Shown: positions 9,399 to 17,664, numbered from the stretch's first letter. The stretch: 64,000 nt of DNA from Actimicrobium antarcticum (GCF_039536745.1 NZ_BAAAZE010000005.1:1-64000), one strand, 5' to 3'. Program-made: numbers and translations. The notes: generated from the letters alone by a model not told the origin.

Positions 9399-9674
9399 AT
9401 GAATAAAACTGAACTGATCGATGCCATCGCCGCTGATTGCGATCTTCCTAAAACCGTAGCCCAGCGCGCACTCGAATCCATTCTGTCGAATGTCATCGAA
9501 GCCGTGGTCAAAGGTGATTCGGTACAGCTGATCGGTTTTGGCGCTTTTGCTTCTGGCAGCCGCGCAGAGCGCACAGGTCGCAACCCACGCACCGGCGAAG
9601 AGATCAAAATCGCTGCTGCAAAAACGGTCAAGTTTTCCGCAGGTAAAGCGTTTAAAGACGCAGTCAACAAGTAA
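9399..9674 (+). CDS. hupB: HU-family histone-like DNA-binding protein
   Basis: A 91-residue nucleoid protein. It starts MNKTELIDAIA and has the conserved arm region GFGAFASGSRAERTGRNPRTGEEI, with the proline that intercalates at DNA kinks. Length fits HU exactly. ATG 9399 follows GGAG at 9390-9393; a TTG seven codons upstream is less likely. It stands alone: 244 bp separate it from the formate dehydrogenase gene and a strong terminator follows. IHF subunits are longer and differ around the arm, so HU is preferred. Confidence 0.95.
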   Translation: MNKTELIDAIAADCDLPKTVAQRALESILSNVIEAVVKGDSVQLIGFGAFASGSRAERTGRNPRTGEEIKIAAAKTVKFSAGKAFKDAVNK

Positions 9675-9692
9675 TTTGCGAACGCTATAGCC

Positions 9693-9724
9693 AAACGCCC
9701 ATCAGTGATGGGCGTTTGTTTTTG
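9693..9724 (+). terminator. Rho-independent terminator after HU gene
   Basis: A perfect 12-bp stem (AAACGCCCATCA / TGATGGGCGTTT) with almost no loop, followed by a T-rich run. It lies 18 bp past the HU stop codon. Confidence 0.85.
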
Positions 9725-9847
9725 GTGGATGCGTTTTACACAGTCATTTGCCGTTCGGCGCAGCTTCTATTGTTCTTCCGCAGTTTTCGTCCTGTCACGT
9801 CCTACCTGTTTCCATCGCTGAAACGCTCTGTTCACGGATCGCGACAA

Positions 9848-10165
9848 CTACTTGCGCGCCGCGATTTGCGCATCGCATTGTGGACAGGGTTCCCACGGAA
9901 TACATCCGTGCTCCAGCTTGACATACTGAGCGCCCGTGATGGTCAGGCCGATCTCCATCATCGACGATGGCGTCGCACCTGCCTTGCTGCGGGTGCTGTC
10001 GGCTTTGCCGTCACTCGACGCGCCTCCTGATTGGGGATTCCATTTTGCAAAGACCGTGCTGTCGCCGCCTTCCGGTACGTACCATTTTTTTTGTGCGGCG
10101 TTCCAGCTCGCGCCTAGCGCCTTGGCTTGATCTTTTTCGGCAAACGGGACAGTCAGGAATATCAT
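9848..10165 (-). CDS. DUF5710 domain protein
   Basis: A 105-residue protein. Residues 1-45 match the DUF5710 pattern: VPFAEKDQAKALGASWNAAQKKWYV, a short module found at the ends of nucleic-acid-processing proteins and alone, of unknown function. A low-complexity Ser/Gly/Ala linker follows. The C-terminus has HGCIPWEPCPQC, which may hold a metal. Start ATG at 10165 is set by the domain beginning at residue 1; there is no strong ribosome-binding site. No neighbour suggests a role. Confidence 0.7.
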   Translation of the reverse strand: MIFLTVPFAEKDQAKALGASWNAAQKKWYVPEGGDSTVFAKWNPQSGGASSDGKADSTRSKAGATPSSMMEIGLTITGAQYVKLEHGCIPWEPCPQCDAQIAARK

Positions 10166-10475
10166 GTGTTCAGGAGAGTAAAAGTGGTCGGGGAAAATGG
10201 AAGCCGGAACCGATCGCCGCTAACGGTCACGCTGGCGCAATGGCTACAGTGTTGCGTATCAACCGTCGAATTAACTGTCGAATTAACTATCGAATCATAC
10301 GCGACACCCGCTTGCGACACGCGATCAATGCAGTCATTGCAGCAGGCATACGGCAAGTGTAATAGTCTGTGTCGTCGTACCGGAATTGTCCGGGCTGCGG
10401 CTATATTGATTACCATGCCCGCCGGTCATGGATGCCACGTCTGGCACTCGTGCGGGCTTTGAGGAGTACCTAACC
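10166..10475. other. Non-coding divergent region with 12-bp tandem repeat
   Basis: The gap between the leftward DUF5710 gene and the rightward glycine-zipper gene. It holds two direct copies of GTCGAATTAACT (10265-10276 and 10277-10288) and a partial third (10289-10295). This 12-bp spacing is not a helical turn. No gene is convincing here. Confidence 0.5.
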
Positions 10476-10973
10476 ATGCTTATCCGCAAATTCACATCGA
10501 TTCTGATTTTCTCGGTTGCGGCGGTCGCCGCTTTATCGGGGACCGCGCACGCTGGTGACCGGGGCGTAGACACTGCAGTCGGTGCCGTTTTTGGTGCGGC
10601 GATCGGCAATGTGGTCGGTGGCCGCGATGGCGCAATCGTTGGTGGCGTGCTCGGCGCAGCCGTTGGTGCGAGTAGCAACAATGGCTATGGCGGTTCGTAT
10701 TACCAGTCCGGTCCGACCTACTATCAGTCCGCGCCCACCTATTATCGACCCGCTCCGACCTATTATCAGCCCGCCCCGACGTACTACCAGCCGCGGCCAA
10801 CTTACTACCAGCCTGCTCCGGTTTACTACACGCCACCGGCGGCCATTTATGTCCAACCTTCGTATCGCCGCCACGACGAATGGCGCGAACGACAAGGCTG
10901 GCGCGAAGAGCGCCATGAGCGCAACTGGGATCGCGGCGGAAATTGGCATGATCGCGGCGAATATCGTCGGTGA
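10476..10973 (+). CDS. Exported glycine-zipper protein with Tyr/Pro heptad repeats
   Basis: A 165-residue protein. Residues 1-25 are a Sec signal peptide ending AHA. Residues about 30-65 are a glycine zipper (AVGAVFGAAIGNVVGGRDG), which packs small-residue helices in membranes. A run of six near-identical seven-residue repeats of the form APTYYQP follows, then a basic Arg/Trp/His/Glu-rich tail. ATG 10476 follows GAGGAG at 10461-10466. Such proteins are probably envelope or outer-membrane-associated; no function is established. The repeats are repetitive in DNA as well and could vary in copy number between strains. Confidence 0.75.
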   Translation: MLIRKFTSILIFSVAAVAALSGTAHAGDRGVDTAVGAVFGAAIGNVVGGRDGAIVGGVLGAAVGASSNNGYGGSYYQSGPTYYQSAPTYYRPAPTYYQPAPTYYQPRPTYYQPAPVYYTPPAAIYVQPSYRRHDEWRERQGWREERHERNWDRGGNWHDRGEYRR

Positions 10974-10997
10974 TCGCCACAAAGGTTGACGCAGGCT

Positions 10998-11027
10998 AGC
11001 CTGGTGCCCGATGGCACCGGGCTTTTT
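10998..11027 (+). terminator. Rho-independent terminator
   Basis: A hairpin with arms AGCCTGGTGCC / GGCACCGGGCT (one wobble pair) followed by a run of five T, 25 bp after the glycine-zipper gene. Confidence 0.75.
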
Positions 11028-11061
11028 CATTTTCTGACGCCATGCCTTTTGCCCGCGCACG

Positions 11062-11802
11062 GTGACAGTCGTGCGCCGGTCATTTTCAAGAGTGTCTGAG
11101 ATAGACTGGCGAACTGTTCATTTTTCAAAGTGTATTTTGCCTGATTCAATACCAATCATTTTCTGGCTTCGCCTGACTAGTCTGGGCGACAGCATCGTTA
11201 CCCTCCCAGCCGCTGCCGCAATCGTTCTCTGGTTACTTACCGGCAGATCGCGGCGCATGGCCGTCTGGTGGGTCGCGCTGTTTGGTGCTGGCATGGCTCT
11301 GGTGGTCGCAACCAAAATTGCGTTTATCGGCTGGGGTATCGGAATACCGTCGATTGATTTTGCGGGTATCAGTGGCCATGCGATGCGTGCGGCAGCCGTG
11401 CTACCGGTCATTGCGTATCTCGCGTTACAGGGCGGTCGCCGCAGCGTCAAGATAATTGGTGTGTCTGCTGGTGTCGGGCTGGGTATTCTGATCGCGGTGT
11501 CACGTGTGCTGGTCGATGCGCATTCGCTGTCGGAGGCAGTGAGCGGATTCCTGTTGGGCACATTGATCGGCGTGATTTTTATCAGTCTGGCACGACCACT
11601 GCACAAGCCTTCGGTGAATGGCTGGCTGGTTATGGTGACGCTGGTCTCGTTGTTCTGGGTATCTTCGGGCGAGCCGGCGCCGACCCAGCAAATGCTGACG
11701 GAGATGGCGCTGGCATTGTCGGGGCATGACAGACCGTTCACGCGAGCGGACTGGATCGCCACTGGACAGCTTCTTCCCAAGCCGGTGACGTTGATCCGAT
11801 AG
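11062..11802 (+). CDS. PAP2-like membrane protein (phosphatidic acid phosphatase type 2 superfamily)
   Basis: An integral membrane protein of up to 246 residues with about six hydrophobic segments. It carries reduced forms of two PAP2 motifs: SGHAMRAAAV (second motif, SGH) and SRVLVDAHSLSEAVSG (third motif, SR-x5-H). The first motif (K-x6-RP) is not visible, so phosphatase activity is uncertain. Relatives act on lipid phosphates such as undecaprenyl pyrophosphate. The start is unsure: GTG 11062 gives a non-conserved leader of about 25 residues, GTG 11092 is also in frame, and TTG 11137 begins close to the first hydrophobic helix. None has a good ribosome-binding site. Confidence 0.65.
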   Translation: MTVVRRSFSRVSEIDWRTVHFSKCILPDSIPIIFWLRLTSLGDSIVTLPAAAAIVLWLLTGRSRRMAVWWVALFGAGMALVVATKIAFIGWGIGIPSIDFAGISGHAMRAAAVLPVIAYLALQGGRRSVKIIGVSAGVGLGILIAVSRVLVDAHSLSEAVSGFLLGTLIGVIFISLARPLHKPSVNGWLVMVTLVSLFWVSSGEPAPTQQMLTEMALALSGHDRPFTRADWIATGQLLPKPVTLIR

Positions 11803-11917
11803 CGCATTGAGTTCGTTGCCCATAGCCATCTGACAGGCGATCGGCATATACTTTCCGTGCTGTTTCGTTCGACCGCTTTTGCAGTCGACGGCGATATTTA
11901 ATTTCGAGGAGATGACC

Positions 11918-12208
11918 ATGTTTTTGGACCACCCTACTATTACCGCGACGAGTGCCAGCACGGAGCCGGACCGTATCGAACGCCTCAACCGTATTTACGG
12001 TTACGTCGTCGGGCTGGCGGATCATTTGCAGAACGCCCAATTCATTGAAAAGATCTGGCAGATCCATGATCACAAAGGCACGTTACTGGTGATCTGGTTG
12101 CTACAGCCGACCGAGGCTGAAAAAGGATATTTCGAACAGGCCTGGGCCAGCAAATTGGGCGATAGTTCGAACAGTGTCGAACATGAAATGAAAGGCGTAA
12201 AAGCCTAG
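11918..12208 (+). CDS. Conserved-looking small protein of unknown function
   Basis: A 96-residue soluble protein with no signal peptide or membrane helix and no recognised domain. The middle (RIYGYVVGLADHLQNAQFIEKIWQ) looks helical. The strong site GAGGAG at 11906-11911 directly abuts ATG 11912 and sits six bases before ATG 11918, so 11918 is preferred. Codon use resembles the neighbours. It stands alone between the PAP2-like gene and a glycine-zipper gene. Confidence 0.6.
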   Translation: MFLDHPTITATSASTEPDRIERLNRIYGYVVGLADHLQNAQFIEKIWQIHDHKGTLLVIWLLQPTEAEKGYFEQAWASKLGDSSNSVEHEMKGVKA

Positions 12209-12330
12209 GATGAATCGCAACAAAAGGACGTCGACTGAGCGTCTGGAAACAAGTCTTTACAATATTCCCGGTGGAGGCAACACGCATCCTTGCATGCGCG
12301 AATTACACTAACAAAAACCACGGGGGATAC

Positions 12331-12828
12331 ATGAATAAAATATGCAATACCGCAATGTCGATCGCATTGTTATCTGTGTTGTCGGCGAGTGCCATTGCTG
12401 CTGATTTCGACGATACCGCACGGGTAGTGCGCGTCTCTCCGCAGATTGAACAATTCAATCAACCGCATCAGGAATGTCATACCGAGTATGTCCAGTCACA
12501 GCGTCAGGAACGGGGCATTGGCGGCTCGATCATCGGTGGCCTGGCTGGCGGCCTTCTGGGCAACCAGGTGGGCGGTGGGAGTGGCAGAACAGCGGCGACA
12601 GCGGCCGGTGCGATCGCCGGCGCGATTGTGGGTGACCGGGTGGACAATAATAATCAGCAACCCTCCGAGCAGGCGGTACGACAATGCCGCAATGTCGACA
12701 ACTGGCAATCGCGCACGAATGGCTACGCGGTGACCTACGAGTACAACGGCCGCACCTACACCAGTGTCATGCCCTACGACCCAGGCGAGCGTGTCCGGCT
12801 CCGCGTGTCCCTGAATCCACGCAATTAA
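12331..12828 (+). CDS. Glycine-zipper 2TM domain envelope protein
   Basis: A 165-residue protein with a signal peptide (cleavage near residue 25, AIAA). Residues about 68-110 form the glycine-zipper 2TM domain (GGSIIGGLAGGLLGNQVGGGSGR ... AGAIVGDRV, split here by a Ala/Thr run), shared with SlyB/PcP-type outer-membrane proteins. The C-terminal part (NGYAVTYEYNGRTYTSVMPYDPG) is the conserved tail seen in many betaproteobacterial members. There is no lipobox cysteine at the cleavage site, unlike SlyB. ATG 12331 follows GGGGGA. The family is linked to envelope integrity under stress, but the exact role is unknown. Confidence 0.8.
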   Translation: MNKICNTAMSIALLSVLSASAIAADFDDTARVVRVSPQIEQFNQPHQECHTEYVQSQRQERGIGGSIIGGLAGGLLGNQVGGGSGRTAATAAGAIAGAIVGDRVDNNNQQPSEQAVRQCRNVDNWQSRTNGYAVTYEYNGRTYTSVMPYDPGERVRLRVSLNPRN

Positions 12829-12853
12829 AAGATCACGTCCGCATCGCTCTCAC

Positions 12854-12887
12854 AAAACCCGTGAACTGAAAAGGTCACGGGTTTTTA
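12854..12887. terminator. Rho-independent terminator
   Basis: Arms AAACCCGTGA / TCACGGGTTT are perfect, with a 10-base loop and a short T-run. It is 25 bp after the glycine-zipper 2TM gene. Confidence 0.8.
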
Positions 12888-12984
12888 CGTCTTCGACGCT
12901 TCCGGGCCAATCAAATTTGGTTAACGTATTCGACTTCGCTCGCCAGAGCCGGTAGACTTTGGCCCTTTTCCGCAGGAACGATCC

Positions 12985-14664
12985 ATGGCCAGCATTCCCG
13001 ACGTACCCGAGCTCGACACAGATGCCACGCTCGATCAGCCTCTTGCCGTGCCACGGAATGTGCCCGCAGAACTGATCGGCCGCGAAGTGCACCGCCGTCG
13101 CACTTTCGGCATCATTTCCCACCCCGATGCCGGTAAAACCACGCTCACCGAGAAGCTGCTGTTATTTTCGGGCGCCATTCAACTTGCGGGTACAGTGAAG
13201 GCGCGCAAGAGCGGACGCCACGCGACCTCCGACTGGATGGAAATTGAAAAGCAGCGCGGCATTTCCGTCGCCAGTTCGGTCATGCAGTTCGAATATCGCG
13301 ATCACGTGGTGAATCTGCTCGACACGCCAGGCCATCAGGATTTTTCGGAAGATACCTATCGGGTGCTGACCGCAGTGGACTCCGCGCTGATGGTGATCGA
13401 CGCCGCAAAAGGTGTCGAGACACAGACCATCAAGCTGCTCAATGTCTGTCGTATGCGTAGCACCCCGATCATTACCTTCATGAACAAGATGGACCGCGAG
13501 ACACGCGACCCGCTTGAACTGCTCGACGAACTGGAGTCGGTGCTGGACATCCAGTGCGCGCCAGTGACGTGGCCGATCGGCATGGGGAAGTCCTTTCGCG
13601 GCGTCTACCATTTGCTGCGCGACGAAATCCTGCTGTTCGCGCCCGGTGATGCACGTGCCGATCAGGAATTCGAAGTCATCAAGGGTATCAATAACCCGCG
13701 CCTCGAAGCGATGTTCCCGCGTGAAATAGAACAACTCAAGATGGAAGTCGAGCTGGTGCACGGCGCCTCGCACCCGTTTGACCTGCAGGCCTTCCTGGCG
13801 GGCACCCAGACGCCGGTGTTTTTCGGTTCGGCGATTAATAATTTTGGTGTTCGGGAAATTTTGAATGCGCTGCTTGACTGGGCTCCCTCGCCGCGACCGA
13901 GAGATGCGAGCGTGCGTTCGGTGGAGCCCAGCGAAGCACCGTTTTCCGGCTTTGTGTTCAAGATTCAGGCCAACATGGACCCTGCCCACCGGGACCGGAT
14001 CGCGTTCTTGCGGGTCTGTTCCGGACGCTTTGAACGTGGCATGAAAATCAAGCACCTGCGCCTGAACCGCGAAATCAAGGTGTCGAACGTGGTGACTTTC
14101 ATGGCCGCCAGTCGGGAGCAAGTCGAAGAAGCCTATGCCGGCGACATCATCGGTTTGCCGAACCACGGGAACATGCAAATTGGCGATAGTTTTTCGGAAG
14201 GCGAATTGCTGCAATTCACCGGGATCCCGTATTTCGCACCAGACTTTTTCAGATCGGTGCGTATCCGCAATCCGCTGAAGATCAAGCAATTGCACAAAGG
14301 CCTGCAGCAATTAGGGGAAGAGGGCGCTGTCCAGGTTTTTAAGCCGGTCCACAGCGGCGACCTGATCCTTGGCGCGGTTGGTGTCCTGCAGTTCGAGGTA
14401 GTGGCAAGCCGTTTGTTGAACGAATACGGCGTCGATGCAGTCTTTGAAGGTACCAGCATCAGCAGTGCACGCTGGGTCACCAGTGAAGACAAGCGCGCCA
14501 TCGCCGATTTCGAGAAATCAGCCGCTGGTCATAATGTGGCCTACGATGCCGCCGGAAACATGGCCTATCTGGCGTCATCGAGCGTCAACCTTCGCCATAC
14601 CCAGGAGCGCTGGCCCTTGCTGACGTTCCATGCCACGCGTGAACACGCCGTGAAACTGGAGTGA
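12985..14664 (+). CDS. prfC: Peptide chain release factor 3
   Basis: A 559-residue translational GTPase that removes RF1/RF2 from the ribosome after termination. The P-loop is SHPDAGKTT, G3 is DTPGHQDF and G4 is NKMD. The RF3 marker stretch KIQANMDPAHRDRIAFLRVCSGRFERGMK follows in domain 2. The protein has about 30 extra N-terminal residues before HRRRTFGIISHPDAG compared with E. coli RF3. ATG 12985 is the only good start nearby. It stands alone behind a terminator. Confidence 0.95.
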   Translation: MASIPDVPELDTDATLDQPLAVPRNVPAELIGREVHRRRTFGIISHPDAGKTTLTEKLLLFSGAIQLAGTVKARKSGRHATSDWMEIEKQRGISVASSVMQFEYRDHVVNLLDTPGHQDFSEDTYRVLTAVDSALMVIDAAKGVETQTIKLLNVCRMRSTPIITFMNKMDRETRDPLELLDELESVLDIQCAPVTWPIGMGKSFRGVYHLLRDEILLFAPGDARADQEFEVIKGINNPRLEAMFPREIEQLKMEVELVHGASHPFDLQAFLAGTQTPVFFGSAINNFGVREILNALLDWAPSPRPRDASVRSVEPSEAPFSGFVFKIQANMDPAHRDRIAFLRVCSGRFERGMKIKHLRLNREIKVSNVVTFMAASREQVEEAYAGDIIGLPNHGNMQIGDSFSEGELLQFTGIPYFAPDFFRSVRIRNPLKIKQLHKGLQQLGEEGAVQVFKPVHSGDLILGAVGVLQFEVVASRLLNEYGVDAVFEGTSISSARWVTSEDKRAIADFEKSAAGHNVAYDAAGNMAYLASSSVNLRHTQERWPLLTFHATREHAVKLE

Positions 14665-14755
14665 CGTGACGTATTACCGCCTGCTCCAACCTGCGAGGGC
14701 AGGCTCGTATTGCTACACCAAAAACGTCGAACGCTTTTATAGATCGATCAATCGT

Positions 14756-14797
14756 TTGAGGAAAATCAATTGATTTGTCGCGGATTTTTCATATACT
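14756..14797 (+). promoter_or_regulatory. FNR/Anr-type box with -10 element (class II promoter)
   Basis: TTGAG-N4-ATCAA at 14756-14769 matches the FNR/Anr consensus TTGAT-N4-ATCAA at 9 of 10 defined bases. A -10 hexamer TATACT lies at 14792-14797. With a start site near 14804 the box would be centred at -41.5, the standard position for FNR-activated class II promoters. The expected target is the hemerythrin-like gene at 14911. Confidence 0.6.
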
Positions 14798-14910
14798 AAA
14801 CGTCATCTTTCGGTGGCGCATGCTTGCATGCGTATTGCCGGTCCCCTCCAAAGTCGCTTTTTTTGTTCCGCCACTTCCCGCCAGTCGCGATAACGTGGCA
14901 AGGAGTTGTT

Positions 14911-15468
14911 ATGCTGACTGCCATGTACTCCTTGGTCGCTATCCGGGCCGAGCAAAAAAACGTGCGCAGCATACTCGGCAGGCTCCGGTATCACATTGAC
15001 TCCAGTCGACGAGAACTCCAGGCGACTGATTTGTCGTTGCTTGAACTGGTCATGCGTCGCTTTTTTCAGTTCGACGCCTACTGCCATGCCCGCAAAGTCG
15101 AGGTGTACGTGATCCCGGCGATTCACTGCGACGATACTGCGATCAATAACCTGCTGGCCGAGCTGGATGCATTCAGCGCTGCCGCAATGGGAATTTTAGC
15201 CTCGCTGCAGGAACATCATGCCGAAGCACGTGAACAGGGTCATGTCGATCATCATCAGTTCTTCGCGGAGGCCGAAAAATATTGCGAGACGATCTCCTGT
15301 CGTCTGACGAAAGAAGACGAGCATTTGTTTCCCGAAATTGGCAGACTGTTGACCAGGGAGGACTGGTTCGCCCTCGGCACCCAGTTTTTATCCGACGACG
15401 GCGATAAATATGCGCACAGGCGCATTCAACCGCCTTCCATGCCAGCAGCCCTGGATGTGCTCAGCTAG
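14911..15468 (+). CDS. Hemerythrin-like domain protein
   Basis: A 185-residue soluble helical protein. The C-terminal part (KEDEHLFPEIGRLLTREDWFAL) matches the last helix of bacterial hemerythrin domains, where a histidine near a Phe-Pro pair is an iron ligand. Further His/Glu residues occur in EHHAEAREQGHVDHHQFFAEAEKY. Such proteins bind O2 or NO at a di-iron site, or serve in iron-sulfur repair. The domain is divergent and I cannot assign every ligand. ATG 14911 follows AAGGAG at 14900-14905. The FNR/Anr-type promoter upstream fits a role at low oxygen or under nitric oxide. Confidence 0.7.
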   Translation: MLTAMYSLVAIRAEQKNVRSILGRLRYHIDSSRRELQATDLSLLELVMRRFFQFDAYCHARKVEVYVIPAIHCDDTAINNLLAELDAFSAAAMGILASLQEHHAEAREQGHVDHHQFFAEAEKYCETISCRLTKEDEHLFPEIGRLLTREDWFALGTQFLSDDGDKYAHRRIQPPSMPAALDVLS

Positions 15469-15593
15469 CACAATCAGCGGCCTATCCCCGCGCAGCGGAT
15501 GACGCCATTCGATGCATTTCCGACCATGTTTGTTCTTGCGTACCAGTTCGAATGTTGGCATGGTGTTGCCACCTGCAATCCCTGCGCTTCGAC

Positions 15594-16952
15594 ATGCCCA
15601 AAATTTTCGATTTCACCCGCTTTTCATTGCGCGACCTGATTGCCACAGCAGGACCGACGGTGCTGGTCATCGCTGTGTTGTGCGCGCTGGCCTATGTGCT
15701 GGCAGACCCACAGCCTCCCGCTGTCGTCAGGATTTCGACCGGCCAGGAAAATGGCGCTTATGAGGGCTTCGCGAAAAAATACGCAGCGGAGCTGGCCCGC
15801 TATCACATCAAGGTTGAGATGACGCCCTCGCTGGGATCATTGCAAAACTTGCAGCGACTGATGGATCCGGTATCGCAGATCGATATTGGTTTTGTACAGA
15901 GTGGCTCGACCGAGCAGGAGGACGCCGAACGGAACGGTTTGATTTCGCTTGGCAGTTTGTTTACCGAGCCGGTATGGCTGTTTTATCGGGATACCCATGA
16001 CATTAGCGAGCTCAATCAACTGAAGGGATTGCACATCAATGTCGGGCCTGCGGGTACCGGGGTGCCGCAACTGTTCAAGAAGTTGTTGTCGGTCAACGGC
16101 GTTGCACCGGACGAACTGCAACTGGGTGCGCTGGAAAATACGCCAGCGACGGTCGCGTTACTGGCAGGGACGATCGACGGTATGGTGTTCAGTTCCGCAC
16201 CGGATGAACTGCTGATCCAAATGCTGTTGCAGACACCGGGCATCAAACTATTTGATTTCACGCAAGCGGAGGCTTATACCCGACGATTTCCGTTCCTGTC
16301 GCACGTGGTGCTTCCGCGTGGCATTGTCGATCTGGGACGTGACTTGCCTGCACGTGACTACCAGTTGATTGCGCCAACGGCAACGTTGGTGGCGCGCGAA
16401 GGCATTCATCCTGCGCTGGTGGATTTGTTCGTCCAGTCAGCGACACGGATCCACGGCCGCGCCGGATGGTTTCAACGACAGGGCGAATTCCCGACCGCGA
16501 GCTATACCGAAGTGCCGGTAGCGCCGGCCGCCGCAAAGTATTACAAGACCGGCCCGTCATTTTTGCAGCATTATTTTCCGTTCTGGCTGTCCAATTTCAT
16601 GGAGCGCATGTGGGTCGTGGTGGTGGCTGTGGGCGCCTTGTTTATTCCCTTGTCACGCATCGTTCCTCCGCTGTATGTCTGGAAAGTCCGGTCACGTGTC
16701 TATCGCTGGTATGGGCAATTGCGTTCGGTCGAGCAGGCAATCGAAGACGTGCCCAACAACAAGCGCAAGGAAGTCTACGCCCTCCAGCTTGGCCATCTCA
16801 ATGGGATCGAAGAAAAAGTGAACCAGATTTCCATTCCGCTTTCGTTTGCAGAAGAGCTGTATGGATTGCGCAGTCACATCAATTTCGTGCGCAATCGCAT
16901 TATCGGATTGCAGGGCGTGATTGACATTGAAAATGGTCCGGCGACGGATTGA
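15594..16952 (+). CDS. Membrane-anchored TAXI-family solute-binding protein
   Basis: A 452-residue protein. One transmembrane helix near residues 20-40 leads to a periplasmic TAXI-type (TRAP-associated extracytoplasmic) binding domain: RISTGQENGAYEGFAKKYAAEL at the start, then SGSTEQEDA and a NVGPAGTGVPQLFKKLL stretch. A second helix near residues 340-360 (MWVVVVAVGALFIPLS) is followed by a cytoplasmic, mostly helical tail of about 90 residues. Ordinary TAXI proteins are free in the periplasm and end before such a helix. No DctQM or fused TRAP permease gene is nearby. Start ATG 15594 is chosen because it opens with the short cytoplasmic segment before helix 1; ATG 15552 is possible. A sensing or scaffold role is an inference. 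Confidence 0.8.
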   Translation: MPKIFDFTRFSLRDLIATAGPTVLVIAVLCALAYVLADPQPPAVVRISTGQENGAYEGFAKKYAAELARYHIKVEMTPSLGSLQNLQRLMDPVSQIDIGFVQSGSTEQEDAERNGLISLGSLFTEPVWLFYRDTHDISELNQLKGLHINVGPAGTGVPQLFKKLLSVNGVAPDELQLGALENTPATVALLAGTIDGMVFSSAPDELLIQMLLQTPGIKLFDFTQAEAYTRRFPFLSHVVLPRGIVDLGRDLPARDYQLIAPTATLVAREGIHPALVDLFVQSATRIHGRAGWFQRQGEFPTASYTEVPVAPAAAKYYKTGPSFLQHYFPFWLSNFMERMWVVVVAVGALFIPLSRIVPPLYVWKVRSRVYRWYGQLRSVEQAIEDVPNNKRKEVYALQLGHLNGIEEKVNQISIPLSFAEELYGLRSHINFVRNRIIGLQGVIDIENGPATD

Positions 16953-17417
16953 CTATGCTCCGATCCAAGGAAGGCCGGCTTTGCACCAGCCATTTACGGT
17001 CTTGCGGTGTCCATCCGTATCGCGGTCGCCTTCAAAGCCTTCGAGGATATCGAAGCAGTGAGCATAGCCGGCCTCTGTTGCCAACTTGGCAGCATGTCGT
17101 GACCGAACGCCGGATCTGCACAGGAACAGGATCGGCGTGTTTTTGTCCGCGTTCGTACCGAGCTGTTCCAGAAAATCGGGATTCGGGCTTGCTCCCGGAT
17201 ACAAACTCCATTGGACGGATAAATGCTGTTGCTCGGGAATAATGACTTTGCCGACCCAGTCTCGCTCCGCATTGGTTCTGACATCGACCAGGCGGGCATC
17301 CGGATTCAGGCGCAAGACGCTATTGGCTTCTTCAGGTGTCAGCGCGCCCGCATAGGGCAATTGTCCGGCCGCCGCGCGGTCCCGGCCCAGGCTGAGAAGT
17401 TCTTGGTAGGTGCTCAT
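16953..17417 (-). CDS. Rhodanese-like domain protein
   Basis: A 154-residue single-domain rhodanese, which carries sulfur as a persulfide on a cysteine. The active-site loop is LCRSGVRSR; Arg residues after the cysteine fit a sulfurtransferase-like loop. The early DVRTNAERDWVGKV is the CH2A motif of the fold. ATG 17417 follows AAGGGG. Its stop codon directly abuts the stop of the convergent TAXI gene with no gap. The in vivo sulfur donor and acceptor are unknown. Confidence 0.85.
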   Translation of the reverse strand: MSTYQELLSLGRDRAAAGQLPYAGALTPEEANSVLRLNPDARLVDVRTNAERDWVGKVIIPEQQHLSVQWSLYPGASPNPDFLEQLGTNADKNTPILFLCRSGVRSRHAAKLATEAGYAHCFDILEGFEGDRDTDGHRKTVNGWCKAGLPWIGA

Positions 17418-17469
17418 GCGGTTTCCCCTTCAAACAAAGTGATCGATCTGGATTGAAAATGATTCATCG

Positions 17470-17535
17470 TGGTGCAAAAAAGATGGTGGATAAAAAATCG
17501 CACCAAAATAAGGAGTTAGGCTGAAATTGGCACCA
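17470..17535. promoter_or_regulatory. Three NtrC-type half-sites upstream of glnA
   Basis: TGGTGC at 17470-17475 and GCACCA at 17500-17505 and 17530-17535 match half of the NtrC consensus GCACCA-N5-TGGTGC. They are exactly 30 bp apart, about three helical turns. None has a full second half. They lie about 140-205 bp before the predicted start site, a normal enhancer distance. Confidence 0.4.
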
Positions 17536-17648
17536 TAACGGCATCTTGAATTTTTCATGAAATGTTTCAAAAATCCGGTTTTTGCCCCTCGTTCCCGGTA
17601 ATCGAGGAGGTTTGAACGGCATTCATTCGCTGGAATTCCCGCAGTTCA

Positions 17649-17664
17649 TGGCATGGAATCTGCT
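17649..17664 (+). promoter_or_regulatory. Candidate sigma-54 promoter of glnA
   Basis: TGGCATGGAATCTGCT matches the sigma-54 consensus TGGCACG-N4-TTGCW with two mismatches and has the exact GG-N10-GC spacing. The predicted start site is near 17675, about 110 bp before the glnA ATG. Sigma-54/NtrC control of glnA is established in enteric bacteria and fits the presence of ntrBC downstream. Confidence 0.6.

Noticed and set aside
17529..17542. A second GG-N10-GC (sigma-54-like) match before glnA
   Set aside because: The -12 part is CGGCA, a poor match, and the site is 240 bp from the ATG; the 17649 element is better. The bases here fit an NtrC half-site instead.
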